Shown: positions 56,059 through 64,000 of the stretch, in pieces
How positions within the stretch are numbered: the stretch's first letter is position 1
Layout of the letters: the number at the start of each line of letters is the position of its first letter
Notes under the pieces: generated by a model
Database searches by the model: none
What the model saw: only the letters and a program-made list of their open reading frames with translations
Told to the model about the DNA's origin: nothing
DNA from: Acetobacter nitrogenifigens DSM 23921 = NBRC 105050
Lineage (GTDB): Bacteria; Pseudomonadota; Alphaproteobacteria; Acetobacterales; Acetobacteraceae
Assembly: GCF_000429165.1 (NCBI RefSeq)
Contig: NZ_AUBI01000001.1
Span: forward strand, 496,001-560,000
DNA: 64,000 nt
Direction: 5' to 3'
Position numbers and translations under genes: made by a program

Positions 56059-56973
56059 GTGGATATCCTCAACGCCGGGCAAACCGCCTCCCGCCTTCCG
56101 TGGACTCCGTTGATCGAGACACTGGAGGCGACGATGCTGGACTACGCGGCGGGCAGGATTCTCTGCCCCGAACGGCAGGCGCTCACGCCTCCGGGGCGCG
56201 AAGGCGTCATGCTGTCCATGCCCAGCGCGGCGGCAGACGTATTCTGCCACAAGCTGGTGACCGTCTATCCCGGCAACGCCACACGCAATCTGCCCGCGAT
56301 TCACGGTGTGGTGACCTGCGGCGACGCCCGCGACGGCCGCACGATCCTGAGTCTCGACGGCCCGACCGTCACAGCGCGCCGGACGGCCGCCGTCACCTTT
56401 GTCGCAATCCGCCGCCTGTTGCCGGCCCCGCCGCGCTCCGCTTTGCTGATTGGTACGGGCGTGCAGGCGCGAGCACATGTGGAGGGTCTCTTCGCCCTGT
56501 GGCCGGATATTCGCGTGACCGTGCAAGGCCGCTCGGTTGAGCGGGAGAGCGCTTTTCGCGCAGCGACGGACTCGCGTGTCGTTCTTTCTCACGAAGCCGT
56601 AGAGCCCGGTCAGCCTGACGCCGCTCATGATGTGGTCATCATAGCGACCACGGCCCGGGAGCCTGTCTATGACCTTCCCGGCCGTGTTGGGGTTCTGGTG
56701 GTGGGATTGGGGGCCTTCCGCCCGGACATGGCCGAGATCGGCCCTGCGACGCTTGAGAGCAGTGCGATCTATGTGGACGACCTGCACGGCGCGCCTTCGG
56801 AAGCGGGAGACCTGATTCAGGCCGGAATCGACTGGAATCGCGTCAGCCCCCTCGCCTCCGCGCTCGATGCCCCACCCGATTCCCGTGTCCCGATCGTGTG
56901 CAAAACAGTCGGATGCGCCGCGTGGGATCTTGCGGCCTGCCGCACGGCGCTTGGTTTTTCCAGCACTCAGTAA
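56059..56973 (+). CDS. Ornithine cyclodeaminase/mu-crystallin-family reductase (delta1-piperideine-2-carboxylate reductase-like)
   Basis: A 304-residue protein with GTG start preceded by AGGAG. It has the Rossmann NAD(P)-binding ALLIGTGVQARAHVEGLFAL and the OCD-family TVTARRTAAVTFVAIRRL. In Pseudomonas, relatives reduce delta1-piperideine-2-carboxylate or delta1-pyrroline-2-carboxylate to pipecolate or proline. Next to a pipecolate-type oxidase and an ALDH7 gene, pipecolate formation is the best guess; the family also contains ornithine cyclodeaminases. A TTG 57 bases upstream is an alternative start. Confidence 0.8.
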   Translation: MDILNAGQTASRLPWTPLIETLEATMLDYAAGRILCPERQALTPPGREGVMLSMPSAAADVFCHKLVTVYPGNATRNLPAIHGVVTCGDARDGRTILSLDGPTVTARRTAAVTFVAIRRLLPAPPRSALLIGTGVQARAHVEGLFALWPDIRVTVQGRSVERESAFRAATDSRVVLSHEAVEPGQPDAAHDVVIIATTAREPVYDLPGRVGVLVVGLGAFRPDMAEIGPATLESSAIYVDDLHGAPSEAGDLIQAGIDWNRVSPLASALDAPPDSRVPIVCKTVGCAAWDLAACRTALGFSSTQ

Positions 56974-57093
56974 GGGGGCAGCCATGTTTCGGCAGCGTGT
57001 AGGAAAAATTTTTCCGACAGGTGTTGCCAGCGTCGAAATCCCCGCTATAAGTCGCGCCAACACGACGCCTCACCGAGGCGCTCGTTGAAAAAA

Positions 57094-57170
<77 letters not shown>

Positions 57171-57606
57171 CTTTCAAAAATCCATGTTGATTTAGAACAG
57201 TGGCGTCATTTGACACCATCACAAAAGTTCGAATTTCTCCTGATGCGCGCACGCATGCACCCTCGTTATCGGCGCTTTCAGCAGGCAACCGGAAATGATC
57301 GCCTGACAGCAGAGGCGATCGATCAAGACGGGCGCAACCGGCAGGGTCTGCTCCGTTCACGGCAATTCGTGAATCCCCCCTTCATCGGTGACTTCCGCTA
57401 CTCGCGAATCAGGCGCGTTGCGGCCCGAAAATTCGATCTGAATTCGTTCTTTCGGCGAACATCCTGATCCAGTCAGCAGATTCCCCAGCTGCTCCGTGTT
57501 CAGCGCAAGACTTTTCAGCGCTACGGTTTCGAATCGTCCCTGCAGCGATCGTCTTCAAGGCCGCGCGCCCCGCACGAACGAGACGCACGACGACGATCGC
57601 CCGATT
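57171..57606. other. Gene-free region between tRNA-Asp and hflX
   Basis: No convincing gene. A perfect 8-base inverted repeat GATCGCCT/AGGCGATC with 8-base loop lies at 57297-57320. No duplicate of the tRNA 3' end, integrase or attachment site was found, so there is no sign of a tRNA-inserted element. Confidence 0.5.
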
Positions 57607-58959
57607 TCAGGCTTCAGGCGCCTCTTCCATCGTGGCTAGCAACGAACGAAACTGAACCGCGAAGCGCGATTTATCGGCGTCGCGAAGGCGCACGGTTATG
57701 GAGACTCTCTCGTCGCCGTCGTCGCGCTCCAGTACCTCGCCATGATCGTAAAGCCACGCGATGGCCCCGCCTTCGTGAATCGGCAACCTGTAGCTCGCGA
57801 CGACCATGGCGCTGGTCAGGCGCGCATCGATGGCCTCCATCAATTCAGGCAACCCGTCGCCCGCCATGGCCGAGATCGGCACGATATCGTCCCGGTGCGG
57901 CAGAGTCCTGGGCTCGGCGAGCAAATCGACCTTGTTCAGCACCTCGATCACTCGCGACCGCCATTCGGCGTCCAGCATGCCGTCGCGCTCCATGCCGGTG
58001 AGCACGGAATGCACGTCCGATCGCTGCGCGGAAGAATCAGGGTGGGCGATATCGCGCACATGCAGGATGATGTCCGCCTCCGCCACCTCCTCCAGCGTAG
58101 CTCGGAACGCGGCGATCAGTTCGGTCGGCAGCTCGCTGATGAAGCCGACCGTATCCGACAGAATCACCCGCCGCCCTGACGGCAGCTCAATGCCGCGCAT
58201 GGTCGGATCGAGCGTCGCGAAAAGCTGATCCCTCGCCATCACCGACGCGCCAGTAAGCGCGTTGAACAACGTGGACTTTCCGGCGTTGGTGTAGCCCACC
58301 AGCGCCACGACCGGGAACGGCACACGCTTGCGCGCTGAGCGGTGCAGACCGCGCGTGCGTCGCACCTGCTCAAGCTCGCGCTTCAGGCGCACGATGCGGT
58401 CGCCGATCATCCGGCGGTCGGCCTCGATCTGGGTTTCACCGGGACCGCCGAGGAAGCCGAAGCCGCCGCGCTGTCTCTCGAGATGGGTCCACAGGCGCAC
58501 GAGCCGCGAGCGCTGGTATTCCAGGTGCGCCAGTTCGACCTGCAGCGTTCCTTCCCGCGTCGCTGCGCGTGCGCCGAAAATATCCAGAATGAGCCCGGTG
58601 CGGTCGATGACCTTGCACCCGAGCGCCGTTTCCAGATTGCGTTGTTGACCGGGGGAAAGACGCGCGTCAATCACAACGACGGTGACGCCCTTGTCCGCGA
58701 CCGCAGCTTTAAGCGATTCGACCTGGCCACTTCCGAGCAGCGTCGCCGGGCGACGCGCGCGCAGCAGAAGCACCGCACTCAAAACGACGACGAGGCCGAT
58801 GGAGGACGTCAGGCCGACTGCCTCGTCAAGCCGCGCTTCGGCGGCCCGAACGTCTTGATCCCTGTCTGGACGCTCCCACGGAAGAATGACGGCCGCCCGG
58901 GTGGCGGCCGGAGTGGTGTCAGTAGATGTCGTCGGCAAGGGTTTCGTCGTTCTCCACAT
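57607..58959 (-). CDS. hflX: Ribosome-associated GTPase HflX
   Basis: A 450-residue GTPase with the HflX N-terminal domain ([15 protein letters not shown]), the glycine-rich [15 protein letters not shown] linker and a G domain carrying G1 [16 protein letters not shown] and NKVD. HflX splits stalled or stressed 70S ribosomes. The ATG 58957-58959 lies inside the 3' end of hfq, an overlap of 41 bases; a TTG 27 bases further upstream is possible and no good start lies after the hfq stop. The hfq-hflX pair is conserved across Proteobacteria. Confidence 0.94.
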   Translation of the reverse strand: MWRTTKPLPTTSTDTTPAATRAAVILPWERPDRDQDVRAAEARLDEAVGLTSSIGLVVVLSAVLLLRARRPATLLGSGQVESLKAAVADKGVTVVVIDARLSPGQQRNLETALGCKVIDRTGLILDIFGARAATREGTLQVELAHLEYQRSRLVRLWTHLERQRGGFGFLGGPGETQIEADRRMIGDRIVRLKRELEQVRRTRGLHRSARKRVPFPVVALVGYTNAGKSTLFNALTGASVMARDQLFATLDPTMRGIELPSGRRVILSDTVGFISELPTELIAAFRATLEEVAEADIILHVRDIAHPDSSAQRSDVHSVLTGMERDGMLDAEWRSRVIEVLNKVDLLAEPRTLPHRDDIVPISAMAGDGLPELMEAIDARLTSAMVVASYRLPIHEGGAIAWLYDHGEVLERDDGDERVSITVRLRDADKSRFAVQFRSLLATMEEAPEA

Positions 58960-59224
58960 GCGCCGCCGTGCCCGCCTGCGCCGCAATTCCGGTCGCGGTC
59001 TCGAATATGTTCACTGGCACCAGCGGCATGACCGTGCTGATGGCGTGTTTATAGACCAGCTGCGTATGGCCGTCGCGACGCAGTAAAACGGTTTCTGCGT
59101 CGAACCAGGTGATGACGCCCTGCAGCTTTACGCCGTTCACAAGAAAGATAGTGACTGGCGCCTTGCCGCGCCGGACATGCCCTAGAAACACATCCTGTAC
59201 TGTCTGAGGTGCTGATTTTGCCAC
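58919..59224 (-). CDS. hfq: RNA chaperone Hfq
   Basis: A 101-residue Sm-like protein with motifs Sm1 ([29 protein letters not shown]) and Sm2 (YKHAIST). The hexamer pairs small RNAs with mRNAs and is a hub of post-transcriptional control. The C-terminal tail of about 30 residues is acidic, as in many alphaproteobacteria. It overlaps hflX and lies downstream of ntrX; a structured ompA leader (8856-8961) is one conceivable target. Confidence 0.95.
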   Translation of the reverse strand: MAKSAPQTVQDVFLGHVRRGKAPVTIFLVNGVKLQGVITWFDAETVLLRRDGHTQLVYKHAISTVMPLVPVNIFETATGIAAQAGTAAHVENDETLADDIY

Positions 59225-59621
59225 GTTGTTGTCCTGCGCTTTTCTTTTTTTTATTGTTGCGGCCGATTAATGTTGAACGCGCGGAGATTGTCGTATCCCC
59301 TTCCCCGAAACGGGCGCGCAAAATGTCAGTTTCACCATTAAAGCAGATTTACCGCCACTGGCGAGAGCGCTTTGCGATGCTGGCCCTGCGTAGCGCGCCG
59401 GGCTTCCTCACAAACACGATATATTTTTATTTAGACATGCATCGTCCCGCGTTCCCTACCACGCGTCTGATCCATGATCGACCAGCCGCGCCGGTTGATT
59501 TGTAACGAAAGGCGGCGGCAGGAACCACCGGGTTTCCCGGAAAAAACACACCGTCGCTCCGGCCACCAGAGCGGCGGACGCAGTACTGCCCACCGGACAT
59601 CGCGTTTGTCCGACCTCTCCT
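59225..59621. other. Region between ntrX and hfq
   Basis: No gene is supported on either strand. It should hold the hfq promoter; an AT-rich stretch at about 59414-59440 is the only visible candidate. A trkA gene, common at this place in other alphaproteobacteria, is absent. Confidence 0.45.
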
Positions 59622-61010
59622 CTATACCCCGGCGCGTTCGTCCGCTGTCACTCCAAGCTGTTTCAGCTTGCGATGCAGGGCGCTACGCTCCATGCCGACA
59701 AATCCAGCTGTCCGGCTGATGTTGCCGCCAAATCGCAAAAGCTGGGCCTGCAGATATTGTGTCTCGAACAGGTCTCGCGCCTCGCGTAACGGCAGACTCA
59801 TCACGTCGGCGTTCGAATCCAGCTTCAGAAGGGCGGGAGCGCCTTCCGCTATTGTCGAAGGCAGCATATCCGCGCGAATCGGTTCAGTCCCGTTGCCCGG
59901 CATCATGATGAGCAGGCGCTCCATCAGATTCCGTAACTCTCGCGCGTTGCCGGGCCATTCATAAGCCTGCAACGCCGCAATGGCGTCCATGCTCAGTTCC
60001 CGCACCGGCAGTCCCGCCGATTCGGCCGCGCGCGTGAGAAACAGCCGCGCGAGATCCGGAATGTCCTCGCGCCGTTCGCGCAGGCTGGGCACACGCACCG
60101 GCACAACGGCGAGCCTGTAGAACAGATCCTCACGGAATCGACCCGCCGCGATCTCCACATGCAGATCACGATTGGTGGTGGAGATCACCCGCACGTCGAC
60201 ACGCACGCGCGTAGCTCCGCCAATTCGTTCGAAACTTTGATCCTGAAGCGCGCGGACGATCTTGCCCTGCGTCTCGATCGGCATGTCCGAAATTTCGTCG
60301 AGCAGCAGCGTGCCGCCATGCGCACGTTCCAGAACGCCGATGCGTCGCGGCGCTCCCTCCGGCCCCTCGAGGCCGAACAGCTCCTCTTCGAACCGGCTCG
60401 GCGCCAGGGTGGCGCAGTTTAGCGCAATGAACGGGCCTTCCGCGCGACGCGACCGCGCGTGAATCATGCGCGCCGCCACTTCCTTGCCTGCGCCGGGAGA
60501 ACCTGTGATCAGCACGCGCGATCCCGTCGGGGCGACGCGTTCAACCTGCGTGCGAACGGCTGCGATCGCAGCGCTTTCTCCGAACAGCGTGGTTTCCGGT
60601 CCGGCGCGAAGACGCAGTTCCGCGTTTTCACGCGCCAGACGCGACGCCTCGATCGCGCGACGCGTCACCACGAGCAGGCGATCCGACTGGAAAGGCTTTT
60701 CAATAAAATCGTACGCGCCGTGCTGAAGAGCCGCGACGGCCGTCTCGATCGTGCCGTGCCCGGAAATCATCACGACCGGAACGGAGGGGTCCTCCGCGTG
60801 CATAGTCTTGAGAATGTCGAGGCCGTCCAGCTTCGATCCCTGCAACCAGATATCCTGGATCACCAGCGCAGGGCGGCGGGCGCGGAACGCCGCAAGCGCA
60901 GCCTCCGAATCACCGGCTACCCGGGTCTCGTATCCTTCGTCATGCAGCACGCCTTCGATGAGCATGCGGATATCCGGCTCGTCATCAACGATCAGGACTT
61001 CATACGCCAT
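59622..61010 (-). CDS. ntrX: Nitrogen-regulation response regulator NtrX
   Basis: A 462-residue sigma-54-type response regulator. The receiver domain (residues 1-120) has the phospho-acceptor aspartate near 53 (LVIQDIWLQG). The AAA+ domain has Walker A GSPGAGKE and Walker B GGTLLLDEI, followed by a Fis-type helix-turn-helix. The GAFTGA loop needed to contact sigma-54 is replaced by GPEGAPRRIG, so it probably acts at sigma-70 promoters or as a repressor, as is usual for alphaproteobacterial NtrX. The start overlaps ntrY by 11 bases. Confidence 0.93.
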   Translation of the reverse strand: MAYEVLIVDDEPDIRMLIEGVLHDEGYETRVAGDSEAALAAFRARRPALVIQDIWLQGSKLDGLDILKTMHAEDPSVPVVMISGHGTIETAVAALQHGAYDFIEKPFQSDRLLVVTRRAIEASRLARENAELRLRAGPETTLFGESAAIAAVRTQVERVAPTGSRVLITGSPGAGKEVAARMIHARSRRAEGPFIALNCATLAPSRFEEELFGLEGPEGAPRRIGVLERAHGGTLLLDEISDMPIETQGKIVRALQDQSFERIGGATRVRVDVRVISTTNRDLHVEIAAGRFREDLFYRLAVVPVRVPSLRERREDIPDLARLFLTRAAESAGLPVRELSMDAIAALQAYEWPGNARELRNLMERLLIMMPGNGTEPIRADMLPSTIAEGAPALLKLDSNADVMSLPLREARDLFETQYLQAQLLRFGGNISRTAGFVGMERSALHRKLKQLGVTADERAGV

Positions 61011-63378
61011 CGTTTTCTTTCCGTGCTGAATCCTTGACGGGTAAAATCAGAACTGCCTCGCTTCCCGGGCACCCGGGCCGATCGGAGAGTTGAACACTGC
61101 CCTCATGGTCTTCCATGATTTTCTTCACGATGGCCAGCCCCAGACCGGTTCCCTTCGGCTTGTGAGTGACATACGGCTCGGTCAGCCGATCCCGGTCTGC
61201 CTGCGGCAAACCGACCCCGTCGTCCACTATGGCTATGCTCACCCGCCCGTCCTTCTCCGTGATTTCGACAGTGATCGCGCCGATCACGCCATCCGGATGA
61301 TGAACGCGTTGAGCGTCCCCAACGTTGTCGTCCCGCCTGTCTGCAGCCAGCGCCATACCGTTCGCCCGGCCGGTCATCGAGATGGCGTCAGCGGCGTTTT
61401 GCAACAGATTGGTCAGCGCCTGCCCGATCTGCCGCCTGTCGCACGGCGCGACAGGTCCATGCTCCGGCCCGATCACCGAATAGGCGATCTCCGGGTGGGC
61501 GTCGCGCTGAAGCACCAGAGCCTCCCGCACGATGCGCGACACGTCCTCCATCGCGATTTTCGGCTGAGGCATGCGCGCGAAGGACGAAAATTCGTCCACC
61601 ATCCGTCCGATGTCCCCGACCTGCCGCACGATGGTGTCCGCACATTGCTGGAACGTCTCGGGATCAGACGTGATTTCCCGTAGGAAACGGCGCTTCAGAC
61701 GTTCCGCCGCCAACTGGATCGGGGTCAGGGGGTTCTTGATCTCGTGGGCGATACGGCGCGCTACATCGGCCCACGCAGCCTTCCGCTGGGCCGCCTGCAA
61801 CGCTGTGATGTCATCAAAAGTCACCACGTAGCCGCGCGTGACGCTGCCCCGCAGCTCGGCGGCGACCCGGACCAGCAGCACCCGGCGGTTTCCTGTCGGC
61901 CCGATCTGCACTTCCCGCGTCAGCGCGCGGTCCGAGCCCTGACGCAGGTCGTCGAGGATGGAGGCGAACTCGGGAATCGCGTCCGACAGCTTTTCACCGA
62001 CCGCGAGCGTGAGGTCGCGGTTGAGCAACTCCGATGCGGCCCGGTTCGGCAGTTCGACCCGCGTCAGCGCGTCGAGGCCGATCACGCCTGCCGACACGCC
62101 CGATAGCACCGCCTCCGTGAAGCGGCGCCGTTCATTAATTTGCGCGTAGGCCGACATCAGTTCCGAACGCTGGCTCGACAGTTCGTCGGTCATCCGGTTG
62201 AACGCCCGCGACAGGCTGGTGATTTCGTCGTCGCCGCCGCCTTCAGGCACGCGGACTGCAAGATCGCCCTCACTGATTCGACGCGACGCGACCATCAGAA
62301 GCCCGAGGGGCCTTGCTATCTGGTTTGCGAGCGCAAGCCCCATCAACGCGGCCATCGCGAGGACCAGAAGCGCCACCAGCGCAAAAATCATCACGAACGT
62401 GAACTGAATTTTCGCGCGGTTGTTGTTCAGGCGGTGGTAATCCGCGACGACGCGCTCGGTCTTGCGCATGTGGCCGACGATTTCCGGGTCGACCGGGCGT
62501 GTTATCACCAGCATCAATTCCGGTGTGACGCCCAGGGAGACGACCGCCCGCACAGATTTTTCGTCCGGACTGTCATAAATCGCGACGTCGTTCGCCCGCG
62601 CCATCATCGTGGCGGCTGGCGGCGGAAGCGGCTCGTTGTAACCGGCGTGGCTCAGCAGGCCGCCTGACGCGACGACCTTGTTGGTCAGCGGGTCGTAGAC
62701 GACCGCCTCGGTCAGTCCTCGCACGGTCGCCTGACTGTCCAGCATTTCCCCCAGACTGGCCGGGTCGTGCATCAGATCCCCGCCATTGCCGGACAACTCG
62801 TTTTCCGCGCTGACAAGGTAGTTGGAGAGAGAGAAGGCGTCTGTTCGGATATTAGCGTTGTGTTCGGTCAGATATCCGCGCGACGCGAGCAACGCCTCGT
62901 TCAGGGCCGTATTGACCCGGTCGGAGAACCATATCTGGATGCCGTAATTGAAGAACAGCGTCGCGAACACGCCGACGAGGATAGTCGGAGCGACGGCGAC
63001 AAGGCCGAACAAGGCCACAAGCCGGACATGCAGCCGCGTCCCAGCCAGCCCGCTACGCGTATCGGCGAGGACGCTACGGACGCGCGACCCGAAAATGAGC
63101 GCAAGCAGGATGAGCGCAAGCGCGTTTCCGACGAACACGCAGGTCTGCAGCACCGGATGGTGAGCCAACGCCGAGCCGCCTGAAAGCACCACGAACGTCG
63201 CGAATCCCAGAACCAGCGCGAGCGCGACCAGAATGACGACGACGCTGCGCAGGTCGAGCGCCCAGCGCATGCGTCCAAGCAGCAGGCGCCGCTCCTGCCC
63301 CTCGCCCGCCGCCGGAGCGTTCGCTGCGGACGGGGCGTCCGCCCGCGAAGCCTTTGCGGATGTTTCGTGCCCGCTCAT
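61000..63378 (-). CDS. ntrY: Nitrogen-sensing histidine kinase NtrY
   Basis: A 792-residue membrane kinase. The N-terminal part has several hydrophobic segments around residues 35-150 with a periplasmic loop of about 130 residues. It is followed by a HAMP domain, a PAS domain, the phosphorylation box RRIAHEIKNPLTPIQLAAERL and an ATPase domain with DDGVGLP and GTGLGLAIVKKI. It phosphorylates NtrX in response to nitrogen or oxygen/redox signals. It is the second gene in an apparent ntrC-ntrY-ntrX operon. Confidence 0.94.
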   Translation of the reverse strand: MSGHETSAKASRADAPSAANAPAAGEGQERRLLLGRMRWALDLRSVVVILVALALVLGFATFVVLSGGSALAHHPVLQTCVFVGNALALILLALIFGSRVRSVLADTRSGLAGTRLHVRLVALFGLVAVAPTILVGVFATLFFNYGIQIWFSDRVNTALNEALLASRGYLTEHNANIRTDAFSLSNYLVSAENELSGNGGDLMHDPASLGEMLDSQATVRGLTEAVVYDPLTNKVVASGGLLSHAGYNEPLPPPAATMMARANDVAIYDSPDEKSVRAVVSLGVTPELMLVITRPVDPEIVGHMRKTERVVADYHRLNNNRAKIQFTFVMIFALVALLVLAMAALMGLALANQIARPLGLLMVASRRISEGDLAVRVPEGGGDDEITSLSRAFNRMTDELSSQRSELMSAYAQINERRRFTEAVLSGVSAGVIGLDALTRVELPNRAASELLNRDLTLAVGEKLSDAIPEFASILDDLRQGSDRALTREVQIGPTGNRRVLLVRVAAELRGSVTRGYVVTFDDITALQAAQRKAAWADVARRIAHEIKNPLTPIQLAAERLKRRFLREITSDPETFQQCADTIVRQVGDIGRMVDEFSSFARMPQPKIAMEDVSRIVREALVLQRDAHPEIAYSVIGPEHGPVAPCDRRQIGQALTNLLQNAADAISMTGRANGMALAADRRDDNVGDAQRVHHPDGVIGAITVEITEKDGRVSIAIVDDGVGLPQADRDRLTEPYVTHKPKGTGLGLAIVKKIMEDHEGSVQLSDRPGCPGSEAVLILPVKDSARKENDGV

Positions 63379-63445
63379 CGACGAAGCCCCGGTTTAGTAG
63401 GTGGACAGAGCCGTATGCCTGTGGCGCGCAGCGCGTCGTCGCGCC

Positions 63446-64000
63446 TCAATCGGCCTCCCTCGCGATCGGCCCCTTCATCACGGGAATGTTCAGATCGCGG
63501 ATCTTCTTGCGCAGCGTGTTCCGGTTAAGGCCCAGCATCGCCGCCGCCTTGATCTGATTGCCCCGCGTCGCTGCAAGCGTCATCTGAATCAGCGGCCGTT
63601 CGACTTCGGCGATCACCTTGTCATACACATCCTGCAAGGGGGCGCCGTCATTGCCTGCTGCGAAGTAGCGCCTGATATGGCGGCTCACCGCATCGGAGAG
63701 CGTCTCGTCATCCGAGGAAGCTGCCTGATGGCTGGCGGCGCGAGAGTCCTCGCGCACGCTTTCGGACAGTTCATGGTCGATCAATGCGCCTGTGATGGTC
63801 TCCTGCGGATACAGCGCGGTCACGCGCCGCATCAGGTTCTCGAGCTCACGCACGTTGCCGGGCCACCGCCATGCCTGCAATCGCGCAAGGGCGTCTTCAG
63901 ACAGCTGCTTGGGAAGGCCGCCCTCCGAACAACGCTCCAGAAAATGCTGTGCGAGCAGCGGAATGTCCTCCACCCGCTCGCGCAGGGGCGGCAGGCGGAT
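63446..64000 (-). CDS. ntrC: Nitrogen regulator NtrC (C-terminal part; runs off the right edge)
   Basis: The visible 185 codons continue past the window edge (RLPPLRERVEDIPLL lies at the border). They encode the end of the AAA+ domain (RWPGNVRELENLM) and a Fis-type helix-turn-helix with AAAMLGLNRNTLRKKI. In the standard gene order the missing part, with the receiver domain and GAFTGA loop, lies to the right, preceded by ntrB. It activates nitrogen-assimilation genes with sigma-54. ntrY starts 67 bases downstream. Confidence 0.93.
   Translation of the reverse strand: MRLPPLRERVEDIPLLAQHFLERCSEGGLPKQLSEDALARLQAWRWPGNVRELENLMRRVTALYPQETITGALIDHELSESVREDSRAASHQAASSDDETLSDAVSRHIRRYFAAGNDGAPLQDVYDKVIAEVERPLIQMTLAATRGNQIKAAAMLGLNRNTLRKKIRDLNIPVMKGPIAREAD

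Overview
The window looks like chromosomal DNA from an acetic acid bacterium (Acetobacteraceae, Alphaproteobacteria); I cannot name the genus. The evidence is a 505-residue succinyl-CoA:acetate CoA-transferase (AarC) with its catalytic glutamate at position 294, a fused AroK-AroB protein, an unusually long SMC (1516 aa), the alphaproteobacterial order ntrC-ntrY-ntrX-hfq-hflX, and high GC throughout except for one insert near 14-17 kb and a few AT-rich promoter stretches.

Layout. 0-3.2 kb: the tail of an unknown gene, an exported RidA-like protein, a Rieske oxygenase and a GNAT-NUDIX fusion. 3.3-8.7 kb: a CinA-type domain protein, accA, xerD and a small membrane protein, then divergent aroKB. 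8.8-10.2 kb: an OmpA-family porin behind a strongly structured 5' leader, with a clear terminator. 10.2-13.6 kb: a GtrA-like membrane protein and alaS. 13.65-17.59 kb: a lower-GC accessory insert with an Mrr-like nuclease (TTG start) facing a two-gene AAA ATPase-HNH operon that resembles a Septu-type phage-defence pair with an extra N-terminal region on the ATPase. 17.6-22.9 kb: 8-oxoguanine-deaminase-like amidohydrolase, a fasciclin-domain lipoprotein, a Trp/Gly-rich lipoprotein, and the divergent EF-P lysylation pair epmA/epmB. 23-31.6 kb: glycosyltransferase, a glycine-zipper protein, a DsbA-like oxidoreductase, smc, and an exported protein overlapping smc.

31.7-34.9 kb: an NTF2-like protein and a glycerate kinase-MFS transporter operon. 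35.2-40.4 kb: aarC and, on the other strand, metallophosphoesterase, chorismate mutase, SixA-like phosphatase and citrate synthase; aarC and citrate synthase together form the core of the acetate-assimilating TCA variant of these bacteria. 40.9-46.8 kb: a small unknown protein behind an operator-like repeat, an ELM1-like protein, pyrE, murI, polyprenyl diphosphate synthase and a TrmN6-like methyltransferase. 47-51.4 kb: dps, a TPR protein, rpmJ (L36, 41 codons), and an oxyR / ahpC-ahpD peroxide-response module with large hairpins between ahpC and ahpD. 51.4-57.2 kb: a two-domain retropepsin-like lipoprotein, three genes that together fit lysine breakdown through pipecolate (FAD oxidase, ALDH7-type dehydrogenase, OCD/mu-crystallin reductase), and tRNA-Asp(GTC). 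57.6-64 kb: hflX, hfq, ntrX, ntrY and the 3' part of ntrC, which runs off the right edge.

Most interesting: (1) the Septu-like ATPase/HNH pair with its neighbouring Mrr-like nuclease; (2) the three-way-junction RNA plus start-proximal hairpin in the ompA leader; (3) the ahpC-ahpD hairpins; (4) inverted repeats directly upstream of citrate synthase, alaS and the small gene at 41 kb. No CRISPR array, prophage, intact insertion sequence or rRNA gene was seen.
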